NCBI RefSeq assembly: GCF_000715075.1
Contig: NC_134080.1
Location: forward strand, 37,180,758 to 37,244,757
Length of the DNA: 64,000 nt
Source of the DNA: Nicotiana tabacum
Lineage: Eukaryota > Streptophyta > Magnoliopsida > Solanales > Solanaceae
Direction of reading: 5' to 3'
The first letter of the stretch is position 1. Every line of letters begins with the position of its first letter. Below, piece after piece: positions 1-12,573 of this stretch. Made by a program: the position numbers and the translations under genes. The notes under the pieces were generated by a model. The model was given only the letters and a program-made list of their open reading frames with translations. It made no database searches and was not told where the DNA came from.

Positions 1-218
1 GCCGCGAAGTTAGCACGATAACAATTTGTTGACTAAAATACCCCTACTCTGTTTATTAAATTTACGCGACTTGACCTCATATTTTTTTTAGCACAATCTT
101 GCGGCATCAATCTGCAAATCGAAGTAAGCTCTCTCAATTATTTGAATTTAACTAGTTTGAATTTCTTCTACGATCACAGATTTAATTGTGATACTTTACG
201 ATTCTTCTCTTTGTAATT

Positions 219-277
219 CAAACCAGAAAATTCAAAGTATCAGTAAAATTTTTTGATTCTTCGAATTTTCTGGTTTG
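219..277. repeat. Perfect 15-bp inverted repeat (possible hairpin)
   Basis: The arm caaaccagaaaattc at 219-233 is the exact reverse complement of gaattttctggtttg at 263-277, with a 29-base loop. It lies in the MULE 5' region. Its role is unknown. Confidence 0.8.
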
Positions 278-490
278 TTTTTAATGCTTTAATCTGTGTG
301 AATGTCTAATTTTCTCAATGCGTTAATCTGTGCTTAATTGTATTATATATTTTCTTTTCAGTAATTTAGACCGTAACTAATAAAATCTACATTGTTCAAA
401 ACCACAAAAAATAATATAAAATCCCGCAGAACATAAAGCCAGTCTAATTTGCTGGACCTTTCTAAATTAATCTCTAAAGCTGAGGTACTT

Positions 491-758
491 CCAGCTTATT
501 ATACTGGAAATATCTCATAAAATGGTTTTACATTGCTTGATTCCAAAAATGAACAAAACACAAGTATAATACGCCGGAGTTTTTTATATTAATATGCAAA
601 ACTCAAAAACTCCAATGTATTACACTGGAAGTATCTTTCATCCAAACTACTATAAAAAATTGTAAATAAAATGGTATAGAACAAAACACCAGTATAGAAT
701 ACTGGATGTTTGTTAATTTAATATGTAAAACTTAGACATTTCCAGTATATTATACTGG
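491..758. repeat. Cluster of 17-bp CCAGTAT-N3-ATACTGG dyads
   Basis: Copies seen: ccagcttattatactgg (491-507), ccaatgtattacactgg (612-628), ccagtatagaatactgg (689-705) and ccagtatattatactgg (742-758). All begin CC and end GG with 13 bases between. Two are near-perfect palindromes. The same 17-bp form recurs in the transposase intron and in every 3' array unit. Subterminal repeated dyads often bind transposase in plant DNA transposons, but binding here is an inference. Confidence 0.85.
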
Positions 759-912
759 AAGTATGTGTGACTCCAGTAAACCTAGTATAATAAGCTGAAA
801 TTTGCTTAATTAATATGAAAAACTCAGTTAATTCCAACTTATTATATTGGAGTTATATTTTTAAACAGTATAACTTCTAAATATCTAATTATTTGGGTTC
901 ATTAAATATAGG

Positions 913-1013
913 ATGCATACAAATTTCTTGCTTATCGCATTCGATGGCAAATGGACAACAGATTACAAGTACTTAGATCATAAAACGATTCTTTTCCTTA
1001 TAAGTGATGGGAC
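913..1013 (+). pseudogene. Transposase exon 1, first part
   Basis: An open frame from the ATG at 913 encodes the N-terminus and ends abruptly at the Ogre-like insertion. The last five bases, gggac, are repeated at 14899-14903 on the far side, which marks the target duplication. Removing the insertion joins this part to 14904. The frame then shifts by one base at about 14915, where the downstream frame takes over. Confidence 0.7.
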
Positions 1014-3350
1014 TGTCACACCTCCTTTTCACCTATACCCCGTAAAGGGTATAAATGGGTAAAAGAAGTTTTTACAATTAAAGGACAATCGAAACGGGAT
1101 TATTATTAAAAGATTCAGAGTCGCCACCTGGGAGATTTATGCTGTCCCAGGTCACCGGTTGAATCCCGAATCGAGGAAAATATGACTCTGTTTAACAGTA
1201 CGCGAACCAGAGATCCAAGTAAGGAATTCTGTTAACCCAGGAGAAGGTGTTAGGCACTCCCGAGTTCCGTGGTTCTAGCACGGTCGCTCAACTGTTATAT
1301 TCGGCTTAATAATCTAATTTTAGAACATTTTGAACCTATGTGCAAATTTAACCTTTTAACCGCTTTTAACTTATTTAAAGAATTAATTCAAGGTCATTTA
1401 AAACATATCGCAAGACACACCACATGAAATGCACCCGTGGTTCACGACACGCTCTATTTAACCTTGTTGGCAATTAGAACCGGGTCACATGAAATGCACC
1501 TCCGGATTTTAACAATTGCTGTGATAATTATAAATTTAACGCGCCTAAAGCAAACTACGATATTGTTAATGAATACTACAAAATTATTTATGGACTAAAA
1601 AGAGAGCAACTACATGATATTAACACGCCTAGCATGCGCCTAGCGAATTCAAAATAAACAGATCTTGACTTATGTTCAACTCGAATCATGGTCACCTAGC
1701 ATTTTTGCTTAAGAATTTAAAAACCCAACCATATTCAATACTTCAACCCAGGAAATCAACAACATGCACATACTTAGGAAGACTCAATTCCAACAACAAA
1801 AGAATCACCTTGCTCTTGGCCATAAAATTCAAATAACATGTATTAAACCAAACCAAAGTGCAAATAACAGTCAACTGAATAAATGCGACAAACGAGTACT
1901 ACTAAAGCATTCCACAACGAACAAAGCAACGAAAACTGTTTACTCGGACAATTGACCAAGCAAAAACGTGACAAACATGACACAATAATATGTTGTGAAG
2001 TTAAATAGTAGCAGAAAAATAGAAGCAAACCTGAATTATCTCAAAAAAAAACTTTGATTGACAAAATAGGCTTCAGTCGAAAATAAAATCAGCCAAACAG
2101 GGAGTGCACCAGAATCTCGAACGACCTCGACGGACAGTGACAACCTCAATATATGGTGCTGTACGGATCTCGCAAACGAACCCTAAGATGGAATCAACCT
2201 CGACAAGGAACCAACAGAATAGTCATCGAGACTCGGCCAGAAACTCGCCGGAAAAGTGTTAAACGAGTTTTGAACTCCTCACTGTTTTCAGCCCGTTTTT
2301 CGTTCCCTACTGCTTCAGCATGTGCATGCGTGTGTGATGGCATGAGCTGCTAGTGTGAGTTCGTTCTATGTTGAAGAAAGCAAAAATGAAGGGTGTTGTT
2401 TGGTTCGCCGGCAGCGTCACCACTCACCGGTGATCAGCTCCAGCGAGGCGGCAGCTGTTGATGGGTTCAATGTTGAAGAGTGAAGGAAACGCTGATGGGG
2501 TGTGAGGCAGATGGAGTACTGGAGGGATCATTTTTTTTTGGGTGTTAAGCAGCTATCGGCTCAGGTCGTCGTGAAGAAGACGAAGACGAGAGTATGGGGT
2601 CTGTACGTTCCTCCGGCGTGCATGGGTCGTGTATAGCTGCTACTGTGTACCGGCGAGTTTCTGAGAAGGTTCAGTAGGGGTTGTTTATGGTTGCTTCCTT
2701 GTTCATGGCTGCTCAAGGAGATTAAAATGAAGGGGGTGGGGGGTCGTGAAGAAGACGACACAGGGGGGCGAGTTTTGTTTCGTTTTTTCCAGCCTCTTTC
2801 TTCGTTATTCAAGCGCAGCTTTGCTGCTTTTTTCGTTCTAGCTCTTTCTTTTAGTCTTAAACATTCTTTTATAGTGTAGAGTATAGGTTGTAGGGTTTTA
2901 GTTTAGGGGTATGGGCCTAAGAATTATAGGCTTGACAATTGTGGGCTAGGTCCAAAATTAGGCCTAAAGATGGGTTGCTCGAGCCTAAGCTCTATTCCTT
3001 CGCTGCGAACGAGGTTAAAAATACGGGCCCATTTGTTAATTATTCCTACTATTCAAATAATTATTAAAATAAAATTAACCATTAAAACAAATCTATTTTT
3101 GGTATTTTCAAATATCATATTAAAATAAAAATACGATACTATTGTTGTATATATTTTTTTTAAATTTTTTTTAGATTAAAAATGACTACAAAATATTAAT
3201 GAACCTATTTTTGTGATTTTTTGTTTTCTTGTAATAAAATTAAAGTAAAAGAGTCAAAATTACTTAAAATATCTATGTCATGCCTAAATTAAATATTTTA
3301 CGCTAACATATAAAAAAATCCTGGGGAGGGTCAAAAATCGCATGTTTACA
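1014..3350 (-). repeat. 3' LTR of the Ogre/Tat-like element
   Basis: 2,337 bp. It pairs with 12574-14898 along its whole length, with several percent mismatch by eye. In element sense it begins TGTAAACATG and ends GGTGTGACA. It contains the inverted repeat tataccc/gggtata near the outer end, and a TATAAAAG box at 2866-2873. Its short reading frames are not genes. Confidence 0.9.
2866..2873 (-). promoter_or_regulatory. TATA box in the 3' LTR (Ogre/Tat-like)
   Basis: TATAAAAG on the - strand, at the same LTR position as the box at 14416-14423. Confidence 0.5.
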
Positions 3351-3366
3351 GCTGCCCCTCTTTGAC
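3351..3366 (-). other. Polypurine tract of the Ogre/Tat-like element
   Basis: The - strand reads AAAGAGGGGCAGC directly before the 3' LTR start TGTAAACATG. This is the expected plus-strand primer site and fixes the element's orientation. Confidence 0.75.
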
Positions 3367-4394
3367 TGGAAACGCGCAGAGTTTTCAGACAAAGACTGAC
3401 TAGACAGGTTTTTTGACCCGACCCTTATTTGGAGAAACTAAAACTAAGAGAGAGGGGAATGTGACCGAGCCCTGGTGTCTGAGCTGCCTACATATCCTTG
3501 GCTATAAAGGAATTAGGCCACATGTAGTTCAGAGGTGAGTGAAATGATGGAGTATGCCGAGGTGGAGAGCCGGTCGAGGTGCCGTTCCGTCGAGATTCCG
3601 GTCCGCAGTCCTTCTATTAACATCAAAATCAAAATATGAAAAATACTAGCTAAGCCTATGAACTACGAGTTACAAGATTCCTATCTATAAGTCTTCTGAA
3701 GCTTGATCTTGAGTCTTGAATGGTTCTTCATGCAGACTTTAGATTTGAACCTTGGCGCTTGTTAGCTGCAGGTACTAGCTCGTTCTTCTACAGCTTTTGG
3801 GTCAGGACCGGACATGTAGTGCTTGTGACTTCCACCACGTCTTAAGCAGCTCACATCTTTCATCAACTTCTGCATTTGGATTCACTTTTTGCCTTTCTCT
3901 CTTTTCTTTATTGTGACTAACTTCTGTTGATCACCTCAGACTATTGACTCGCATTCTTGCCGCGAGATTCTTTGGTTGCTGACTTGAATTGCAATCTGAG
4001 ATGCTTTTCCTTTTCTTCAGGTGGACGCCTGACTGTTGAACTCGAACCGTATTCTCTTGTTACTTGACACTGTTTTCCTTTGCACCTTGAACCATTTTCC
4101 CCTGAAACTTGAATTGTCTTCCTTCGAAACTGCTTTCCCTTGAAACTCGAGTTGTCTTCCTTCGACACTGCTTTCCTTAGAAACTTGAGTTGTTTCCCCT
4201 TATTCTCCAGGTGAGCGCCTGATTACAACAAAATAGACAAAACAAAGAAATTTTCTGCCCGAGTTTGCACTAGGAAGATTTGTGGGTTGTTAGCAGAATT
4301 GTAAACCACTTGTACTATTCATGCAGTGATGAAATTAAACTAAAGAATAGACTAGGAAAACTATAAACTAAGTTTGACTAAAGTAAAAACTGAC

Positions 4395-5125
4395 CCTATT
4401 CTCTAGGCGGGGCTCCCTGACTGCTAACTTGAAATGTATTCCCTGCGCTCCAGGTGGGATCCTGACTGCTGAATTTGACATATATTCACTGCTCTCTAGG
4501 CGGGCTCCTGACTGCTAACTTGAAATGTATTCCCTGCTCTCCGGGCGGGCTCCTGACTTCAACAAAATAGACAAAACAAAGAAAATTTTCTGCCCCATTT
4601 TGGTGGCTGGGCATAGATGTAAGTGTAAAATGGATCACATTACCAAATATCAATAAAAACTTGAAAGCTAAAACTTGAATTGTACTCCCTTGTTCTCCAG
4701 GCGGGCTCCTGATTGCTGACTTGAAAGTATTCCCTGATTTCCAGGCGGGCTCCTAACTTCAACTTGAAAGTTCTCCCTGCTCTCCAGGCGGGCTCCTGAC
4801 TTCAAGATAGACAACACAAAGAATTTGAAAGCTAAAATTTAAATTGTACTCCCTTGTCCTCCAGGCGGGCTCCTGACTGCTGCGCTTGAAAGTATTCCCT
4901 GCTCTCCAGGCGGGCTCCTGATTGCTGACTTGAAATGTATTTCCTGCTCTCCAGGCGGGCTACTGACTTTAAAACAAAGCAAAGAATTTGAAAACTAAAA
5001 CTTTAAATTGTACTCCCTTGTTCTTCAGGCAGGATCCTGACTGCTACGCTTGAAAGTATTCCCTTCTCTCTAGGCGGGCTCATGACTTCAACTTGAAATT
5101 CATTCCATGCTCTCTAGGCGGGCTC
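4395..5125. repeat. Interspersed repeat with core CCAGGCGGGCTCCTGAC
   Basis: At least a dozen copies of a core like tctccaggcgggctcctgac, spaced roughly 40-110 bases apart. Between them are short phrases such as tgctgacttgaaatgtattccctg. Copies vary by point changes and by length. It lies in the pol-less part of the Ogre/Tat-like element. Confidence 0.8.
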
Positions 5126-7287
5126 CTGACTTCAAAATAAACAAACAAAAACAAAGAAACTTTTCTGCCCCAGTTTGGCAGTTGGGGACAGATGTGATTG
5201 TAAAACTAAATCATATTACCAAGAGTTACCAAGGATTTGAAAGCTAGGTCCCATTATTCAGGAGAGGTCCTGACAACTCTTAACTAAACGACAATTTAAA
5301 ATCTAAGTTATATCTTCTACAGGTGTGACTTCCGCTAAATCTTGCTATCTAAGAGGATCTTTAAACTACTCCCCATTATCTAGGAGGGTCCTGAAAATCA
5401 AAGGTCAAATTTTATCTTAAGGGTGACAACTTTCATGTCTGAATTATACTACCTTACAGTAGAGTTTACGCTAAATGTTGTTATCTAATCGAAATCTTAA
5501 AGCTAAGTCCCATTATTCATGAGGGTCCTGGAAACTCCTAATTGAATCCTATTTCGAACATGCAAACTTCTAAGCTAACTTATATTCTTTGGGATATATT
5601 TATGCTAGATTATGCTATTTCTAAACTTTAAACTAGGTCTCATTTTCCAGGAGGGTCCTGAAAATCAAAAATCAAACCTGTTTGGTGACTGTCTTTCTCC
5701 ACGGAGGGTTTCTCCGAAACAACCAAAATTTCCTGCCCCTGTTTCAAATCAAAGAAAAATCTTATCAGTTTAAAAATGCGGTGGTTGGTTTGTGGCCTTG
5801 AATTTGAGGGCAGTTGCTCCTTCACTTCTCATGATAACTGATTTCCCCTCGAGGACCTTGCTTGCTTATGGACTAGCCACTTTCTCTGCCATCCTTATCA
5901 CAGAAAATGCCCCTTCTCTGTTTAGACCCAATTCCTTCTATCTGTTGCACTGCTCATGAACTGACATTTACCAACCTTTGTGTTTTATCGAAAATACCTT
6001 TGATCCGTCCACCTAACACCCTCCATCTATTGCATCGTGCTCTTGTGTTGACGTGTACTGCATCTTTGTGTTTCTCATGAATTCCAAAGCACGACAATTG
6101 CCACCCACTCATCGCGCATGTTGTTTTTTCTTGACCTAAACCACTGGCCCTGGCCTTGAGGTCTGTTTCTCCTTCACTTGCCACGATAACTTTGATTTCT
6201 ACTTGGAAGACCTCGTTTGTCACTCATTAAACACTTTCTTTGTTGATCTCATCACAGAGAATACCTTTGACCCGTTCACCCTACATCCTCTATCTATTGT
6301 ACTATTCACGTGTTGAAATATACTAAACCTTTGTATTTCTCATGGACCCCAAAGCACGTTGATTGCTACCAACTCAGTGCGCTTGTTGTTCTTTCCTAAC
6401 TTATGCCACTTTGATGTGCTGGCCAGATCCCGTTTTGTGCAATTGGAAAGCTGGCGGCAAATTTTGAAGTCATTTCTCACTTGTTCTGACCAAACCGACT
6501 CAGAAAGAGGAAGTAAACAAGACAAAAGGAACAGAGTAAAGGACAAAGGAAAGAAATGATTCCTAACAAGAAAACTACAAAGTAGAAAACTATCAGATGT
6601 GGATACCAACTCTAATGACCATGACATGCACCTGTGGCTTATTCTGTTGAGCAAGTCTGATGTTCAACTCCTGTTACACCTCTAAACCGTGAAACTGGGC
6701 TTCAATACTCCGATTATCCAATCTGATTCACAATCCTTATTCGACCTGTAGTACCCGAAGGGTTTTCACCATCAAGCCTCTCTCATTTTGATTCTTTATC
6801 TCCACTTATCGTCGCCTTACGGTGACCGAAAGGGTTTTCACCAATAAGACTCTCTCATTTTTGGATTTCTCTCAGCTCCCGTTGCCCTACGGTGCCCATG
6901 AGGGTTTTCACCAATAAGACTCTCCCATTTTCATTATTTTTCTGCTTGGGCCAGAGTATTGCCCCTGATATGAATTACCTCTCCTTGCTTGACTTGGCAT
7001 TCCTCGAAGACTGATCGAAAGATCTTTCTTTGGACCGTAACGTGGGCTTTTGGATAGGGTTAAAAAAAGAAAGGATATCAAAGGCTCAAAAACAATTCTC
7101 ATAGGTTCAAAATTACAACTTTCGGAATTAGATTCCTTACAACAACCACAATTTCTGCCCTAGTTTCTTGCTTGGGGACTTTTGAATTTTTATTTTGATG
7201 AGACCGCACCGTGAGTCTGCCTACGTATCCTTAAAAGGAATCAGGTCGAACGTAGTTCATATCATAGAAATTGCTCTGTTGTTGTGA

Positions 7288-7532
7288 TTTTTCTTTTCTT
7301 TTTCTTCTTTTCTTTTCTTTTCTTTCTTCCTTTTTTCTCTTTTTGTTGTTTTGTTGTTTTTTCTTTCTTCTTTTTCTCTTTTTTTTCTTTTTCTTCTTTT
7401 CTCTTTTGCTTTTCTTTTTTTCTTTTTATTGTTTTTCTTCTTCTTTTCTCTTTCCTTTTTTTTCTTTTTTTTCTTTTTCTTTCTTTCTTTCTCTCTTTCT
7501 TTCTTCCTTTTCTGATCTTTCAAGCTTGTGTT
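7288..7532. repeat. Pyrimidine (CT-rich) low-complexity tract
   Basis: About 245 bases almost purely C and T on the + strand. The Lys/Arg/Glu-rich and Phe/Leu/Ser-rich frames crossing it come from this composition and are not genes. Confidence 0.9.
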
Positions 7533-8400
7533 TCTGATATTTGCTACTGATTCCAAAAGAGGGGTATGAAAGAAAATAAATAAGGCTCAAAAGGGGTGAC
7601 GAGGGATAAAGTGCTTAGATAGCGGAACAAAATGCCTTCGTCATTCCGACCTTCAAAACCTGCCAAGTACGAACAACACAATTAAACAAATCAAGGAAAA
7701 TATTCGTAACATCTTTTGGTTGCGCCAGACTTGATGACCGTAACCACACATTCGCCTTCTACATTTGTTATATACAAAGTACCATTGGACAACACTCTCA
7801 CTCTCATTACCGCGAACGGACCCCTACAAATTTGGGGCAAACTTGCTTTTATCTTCAAATTGATGCGGCAGGATGCATTTCAATAGGGGTTCTTTATGTT
7901 CTATCTGCCCCAGTTTCAAACAATTCGGGCTTGAAGTGATGTCAAAATGCCTTTACTTATTTCCCTCAAATGTCCTTACATCTTTAACATTGTTTCATTA
8001 CTTCGTGATTAAACCGACTTTTAAAACCAGGCTGAGAATTACGCGTGCATGTCACGTCACTAGAGTCAACAGGAAAAGGACTATAAAAGTAAAAGAGAAC
8101 TAAACAAAAATGACTAGAAATAACAGAAAACAGAAACTTACATTAGACAAATGGTGAAAGGGTTTGGACAACAAAACAGACAAACTAGACTGGGGTTACA
8201 AACCTAGAAAACACTATGCAAGCTACTAGACTAAACAAACTAAGCAAAATAAGAGGATAGAAGGGTTTGAGTCACAAGACAATAACTGGATTACAACCCT
8301 GAAATAACCCGGACAACAGAAATGACAACAAAATAAACCACCAAAACTCCCCCTGGCTAACCAAGACAGGAGCGTCTTTCCAATTGCCAAACTCGGCATC

Positions 8401-10268
8401 TTAGCCACTGAATTCTACATCAACATTATTAGGACCTTCACAAACTTCCATCACATTGTTCTTAACAAATTGCTTTAGGGTTCCCTTTGTTGGCTCATTC
8501 TTAAGATCAGCCTCTGATAACACTGAAAACTTTGCAGCGCGTGGACCTTCGAGGATCTCAGAAGAATTTTCATATTCCTTTTCAAAACAAATCATACTCA
8601 CCATATGCGTCTCATTGCGAGCAGGCGATGGACTTTGGCTAGTGTCTGCTGCATCAGGATTTTGCACGATAATGTCACCTGCATCAATAAGCTTCTGAAT
8701 TGCTTTCTTCATATTCCAACACTTCTCTATGTCATGCCCCGGGGCATCTGAGCAATATCCGCACCTTTGATAAAAATCAAACTTCTTTGACAGAGGGTTT
8801 GGCATTTTTATATGAATCGGCTTCAACATGTCCAATTGCTTCAACTTTTGGAACAAACTGGCATATGACACTCCTAATGGGGTGAAAGCCTTTTCTTTTT
8901 TCAGCAACCTCTCATTCTTAAATGCTTGATTGGGCCGGAAACCTGATCTAGGGGGTTTTCGATAGGCTCGTGGGGGTGGATAGGCATTTTGTGGAGCTGG
9001 GTACTGAGAGAGTGATGTATGATTTTAGGAGTTCTGTGGAGAGAAGTGGCATTAGGGAGGATCATCTGGTGCATCAGGATATCCATGGGGACGATGTCGA
9101 GGCTGGAAGTGTTGATCGGGAAATCCCATCAGATCATCTTTTCTGTTTCTCTTTCTTCTACCCAAGCTTACTGGGATGTTCTGAATGTCTTTCGAACAGC
9201 TCATGATTTTACCTGATTTGATTCCCTCTTCTACCATCTCTCCCATTTTTAACACATCATTGAAAGGCTTTCCCAAGGACGGGATCAAATGACTGAAGTA
9301 GGTGGACCCTTGGGCTTTTAGGAAGAGCTCAACCATTTCTTCTTCCCCAATCGGGGTATTGACTCGAGCAACCTGCTCCCTCCATCTGAGTCCAAATTCT
9401 CTAAAGCTTTCCTCCAGCTTCTTTTCCATTTTATATAGGGAGGAGCGGTCTGGGGTAACACCTGATCTATATTGAAAGTATCGAACAAAATCTTGAGTCA
9501 TGTCACCCAATGTAGGCCACTTATCAACATCTTGACGATTATGCCATTCCAATGCTGCCCCAGTTAGGCATCTTTATCGCCAACACTTCTCATTTTATTG
9601 CAATAATCCCTCGAATGGGCTACCGAATCCTCACACCTATCATACAAGTCAAACTTTGGCACTTTAAATCTCGCAGGCAGATGAACGTGGGGGGACATAG
9701 ACAATTCTTTGTAAGACATGCTACCCTGGTCTCCCATTCCTTACTTGTTCATTGAAGACTGTTCTATGCCTTTCAGCCTCCTGGGTATCCCATCTCGCCC
9801 TTTTCTTCGTATGAACTCTTCATTTACAACATGAGACCCATCCCGCAGACCTTGCTTGTATGAGTTGGGAACCTTGTGGGCAACCTCTGAGTGGTAATAT
9901 TGGGTATCACGAGCTTTGAATGAGTATTCATTATAGGGGATAGTAGATGTGACAGGAGGGCGATATTGGGGAGAGGTAATTGGAGGATGAGTGATGGAGC
10001 TACTAAGACGGTTGGGAAAGCTGTGATAAGTGGGTAGATCTGGAGAGTATGGAGGATCATCTGGCATTGTGTTCGGAGCTTGGGTAAGGACGACATCTAG
10101 GAGGCTAGGTGGTGGCGGGGGTGGTACCTTCCCAGTCATCCAAGCCTGATACATGTCAGCCATGTGTTGTTTTAACATCTTTACCTCTTCAACCAACCCA
10201 TTGTTCTGTTCAACCAACTGCTTTCGAGCGCCGATATCAACCAACTCAGTTCCGTTGTCGTCTGCCAT
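8401..10268 (-). pseudogene. Decayed gag of the Ogre/Tat-like element
   Basis: This would encode the capsid/nucleocapsid polyprotein that packages element RNA. Reading starts at ATG 10268 (MADDNGTELVDIG). A predicted coiled region and a proline run (PPPPPP) follow. The capsid-like domain is at 9552-9052 in another frame (motifs KWPTLGDMTQDFVRYF and GLRWREQVARV). The last part, 8907-8401, holds a knuckle-like CGYCSDAPGHDIEKC. Pieces are separated by a stop at 9741, a frame change and apparent small deletion near 9550-9600, and stops around 8910-9050. Retrotrans_gag membership is inferred from these motifs. The copy is non-functional as it stands. Confidence 0.8.
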
Positions 10269-12551
10269 TGCCTTTTGACCTTATGTTGTAGAGAAGAGCT
10301 ACCACTTTAAAGCCACAAACCAACCACCCTTCTGATATGAATATAACAAAATGAAACCATCACGTTAGCGTTAGGGCATTTAACATAAGATAATCTCACT
10401 TTATGTGCAATGCACCTAGCCACAATTATCGGTTCTAAAATGACTTCGAGGGTAAAAAGATCAGTTGGCATCATCCCAATTTGTTCATTTCAACCTCTCT
10501 TTTCTTTGCTTTTCTAGCACTTGCTGGCTTGCTCATTTTCCTTCATTTCTCTTTTTTTAATCATTACTCTCTCTTTCTCTCATATCTCACATCCCACAAT
10601 TTCACCTTTTTTCCTTCCTTTTTTCTTTTAATAATAAAAAAATGATTCGGTCGAACCCTATGTAGGTTGCCTACGTATCATGATCCCGCATGAATCAGAT
10701 CTTTGCATAGTTCTGAGAGATCGGGAATAAAGTAAACAAACTAACGTTTCCATTTTTTGATTCTTTTTTTTTTGAAGGAAATCTAAGGAATAAACCATAG
10801 AAAGACATTTTGAATCCTCATTTGATATCTTGACGCAAGATCTCGAAGCAAGCAATGAAAAAGATAAAACAGAATATTTTTGAATTTCAATTTTGATTGC
10901 CTAAAGGAAAAATTCCAATGACAAACAAAAGATAAAGTATTATTTTTTATGTACAATAACCTAAAGTTCTAATGAAAATAAAAGATTTTTTTTTCATTTT
11001 TCACTAATTTCCTGAAGAAACACCTCAAAAGAAAATCTTTTTGGATTTTGGAATTAACACCTTAAAGAAAGCTTTTAAAGAAGTACTAAAAGAATTTTTT
11101 TTCATTTCTAGAATTAGTATTCTAAAGAAAATTTATAACGAAATATAAAATGCAACATCTCTTTTTTTTGGATTTTTACCTGTAACACATTTTCAAATGC
11201 AAAATAAGAAATACAGTAACGAAAGACTATACAAACTTAACTAGACGATACAAACTCTAACACCACCTAAAAGACTAAATACTACTATACAAGACTAGAA
11301 AAATAAAACAAAAACAATTGACTCAAAAACATAAAATGGCTCCTCGAGCAGCTCCTGAATGCAGTGATCCTAGGGTATCTGTCATGCTCAAACTCCGGTA
11401 AGTGGATCCACGTCTATATGAGAATACTTAAACCAACACTATGTGAGACAATAACATTCCCTACTAGACGCATGCAAGACATGATTGAGGCTATTTTTGT
11501 AAAATGACTTATTTGGCCAAAAGGTGGCTAGAAGTGCAAAATTTGGCTATGACCCCGCAAAGCCAAGAACCTAAGATTTACTAGGAAGACTGGACGCTTT
11601 GTGGGTTGTCTACGTATCACGCCCCGAAAGACAAGAATAAGGTATGCGTAGTTCGGGCAGATTGGATACGGGCGAGAATAATAAATAAACAAAACAACTG
11701 ACATATAGAAAACACATTTTTTCTTTTTTTTTCGAAAATGATGAAACATATAAAATCTTTTTGGATTTTCTTTTGATTTTTGAAAAATGGTAAAAAGTGC
11801 AAAATCTTTTGAAGATTCCATTCTCTTTTCTTAATAAAATGTAACAAAAATATAATTGGGCCCTACTCGCTTCATCCTCACACTTCAACCTCTCTCTTTT
11901 TCTTTTCTTTTTTTTTTCTTCTTTCCTTTTTCATTGTTTTTTTTTTCATTTCTTCATTTACCCTCAGTTATCATTGGTCCTCCAAATGACCCTTCTACCC
12001 TTAAATAAATGCAACATGTAGCACATAAGATGCATTAGGATAGTCTTTTATTTTTGGGGCATATCTGTCCTAGACGGACCCAACCCCTGTGTTGAGTCCC
12101 CAAAGTCAAATGCACATGATGCAAACAAACGTGCCTACTAGGGATCCGGCATGAGGCTGAGTTATTCTAGGTTCAAAACCTGGGTTTATTGTTCTAGACC
12201 TGGCTTACCCGAGCAGACAGCTCGAGCCGAGGGGAGGGGGCAGCGTACCGGGAATACAGAAGCTTCACCAGCTTTGCAACTTTTTTGAACCTCGTTCTAA
12301 ATTTGGAATATGACTCTAACAAAAAAGAAGTCACACGAAGTGCACACTTCTTCATGATTTAGAAGACTTAGAGAGAAGAGGGATTTCACAACAGTTTATA
12401 TACAATTCACGGAATATCAAAGCGGTAAAAGCAATCAATTAGCACATTAGGCCCAAATCATGTAAAAAAAATCAGATAATGGATGAAGCCAACTATGACA
12501 ATTATTCTAAGCTCGAATTCTTGAACCCTGAACCAGAGATTCTAGGTTCGA
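10269..12551 (-). other. Leader between primer-binding site and gag
   Basis: About 2.3 kb upstream of gag in element sense, AT-rich with T/C-rich runs near 10490-10630 and 11880-11960. No coding signal. Long leaders are common in Ogre/Tat elements. Packaging signals might lie here, but none can be recognised by eye. Confidence 0.6.
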
Positions 12552-12569
12552 TCCCCAGCAGAGTCGCTA
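12552..12569 (-). other. Primer-binding site of the Ogre/Tat-like element
   Basis: The - strand reads TAGCGACTCTGCTGGGGA, four bases inside the 5' LTR. Relatives start TGG, so one base has changed. The + strand complement continues leftwards as ggttcgatcccc, which looks like a tRNA T-arm, so the match to the primer tRNA may extend beyond the usual 18 bases. Confidence 0.75.
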
Positions 12570-12573
12570 GAGC

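Larger units (their letters stand above)
1..912 (+). other. MULE 5' region upstream of the transposase
   Basis: AT-rich non-coding sequence before the first transposase exon. From about 490 it carries repeated 17-bp dyads related to those in the intron and the 3' array. Bases 1-420 show no coding signal. They contain one clear inverted repeat at 219-277. The region would hold the transposase promoter, but I cannot pick a convincing TATA box among the many AT runs. Confidence 0.6.
3367..8400 (-). other. Non-coding internal region where pol would be expected
   Basis: About 5 kb between gag and the 3' LTR with no long reading frame and none of the RT, integrase or protease motifs found in the chromovirus element at 18.7-22.2 kb. 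It contains the GGCGGGCTCCTGAC repeat cluster (4395-5125) and a pyrimidine tract (7288-7532). The rest shows nothing I can name. Confidence 0.7.

Noticed and set aside
1..120. MULE terminal inverted repeat at the window start
   Set aside because: No matching inverted copy or 9-bp target duplication could be found within the window.
7257..7556. Lys/Arg/Glu-rich frame and the opposite Phe/Ser-rich frames
   Set aside because: These come from the CT-rich tract; no real gene composition.
12541..12573. tRNA-like sequence
   Set aside because: Only the T-arm and acceptor side are seen, beside an LTR; this is a primer-binding site, not a tRNA gene.
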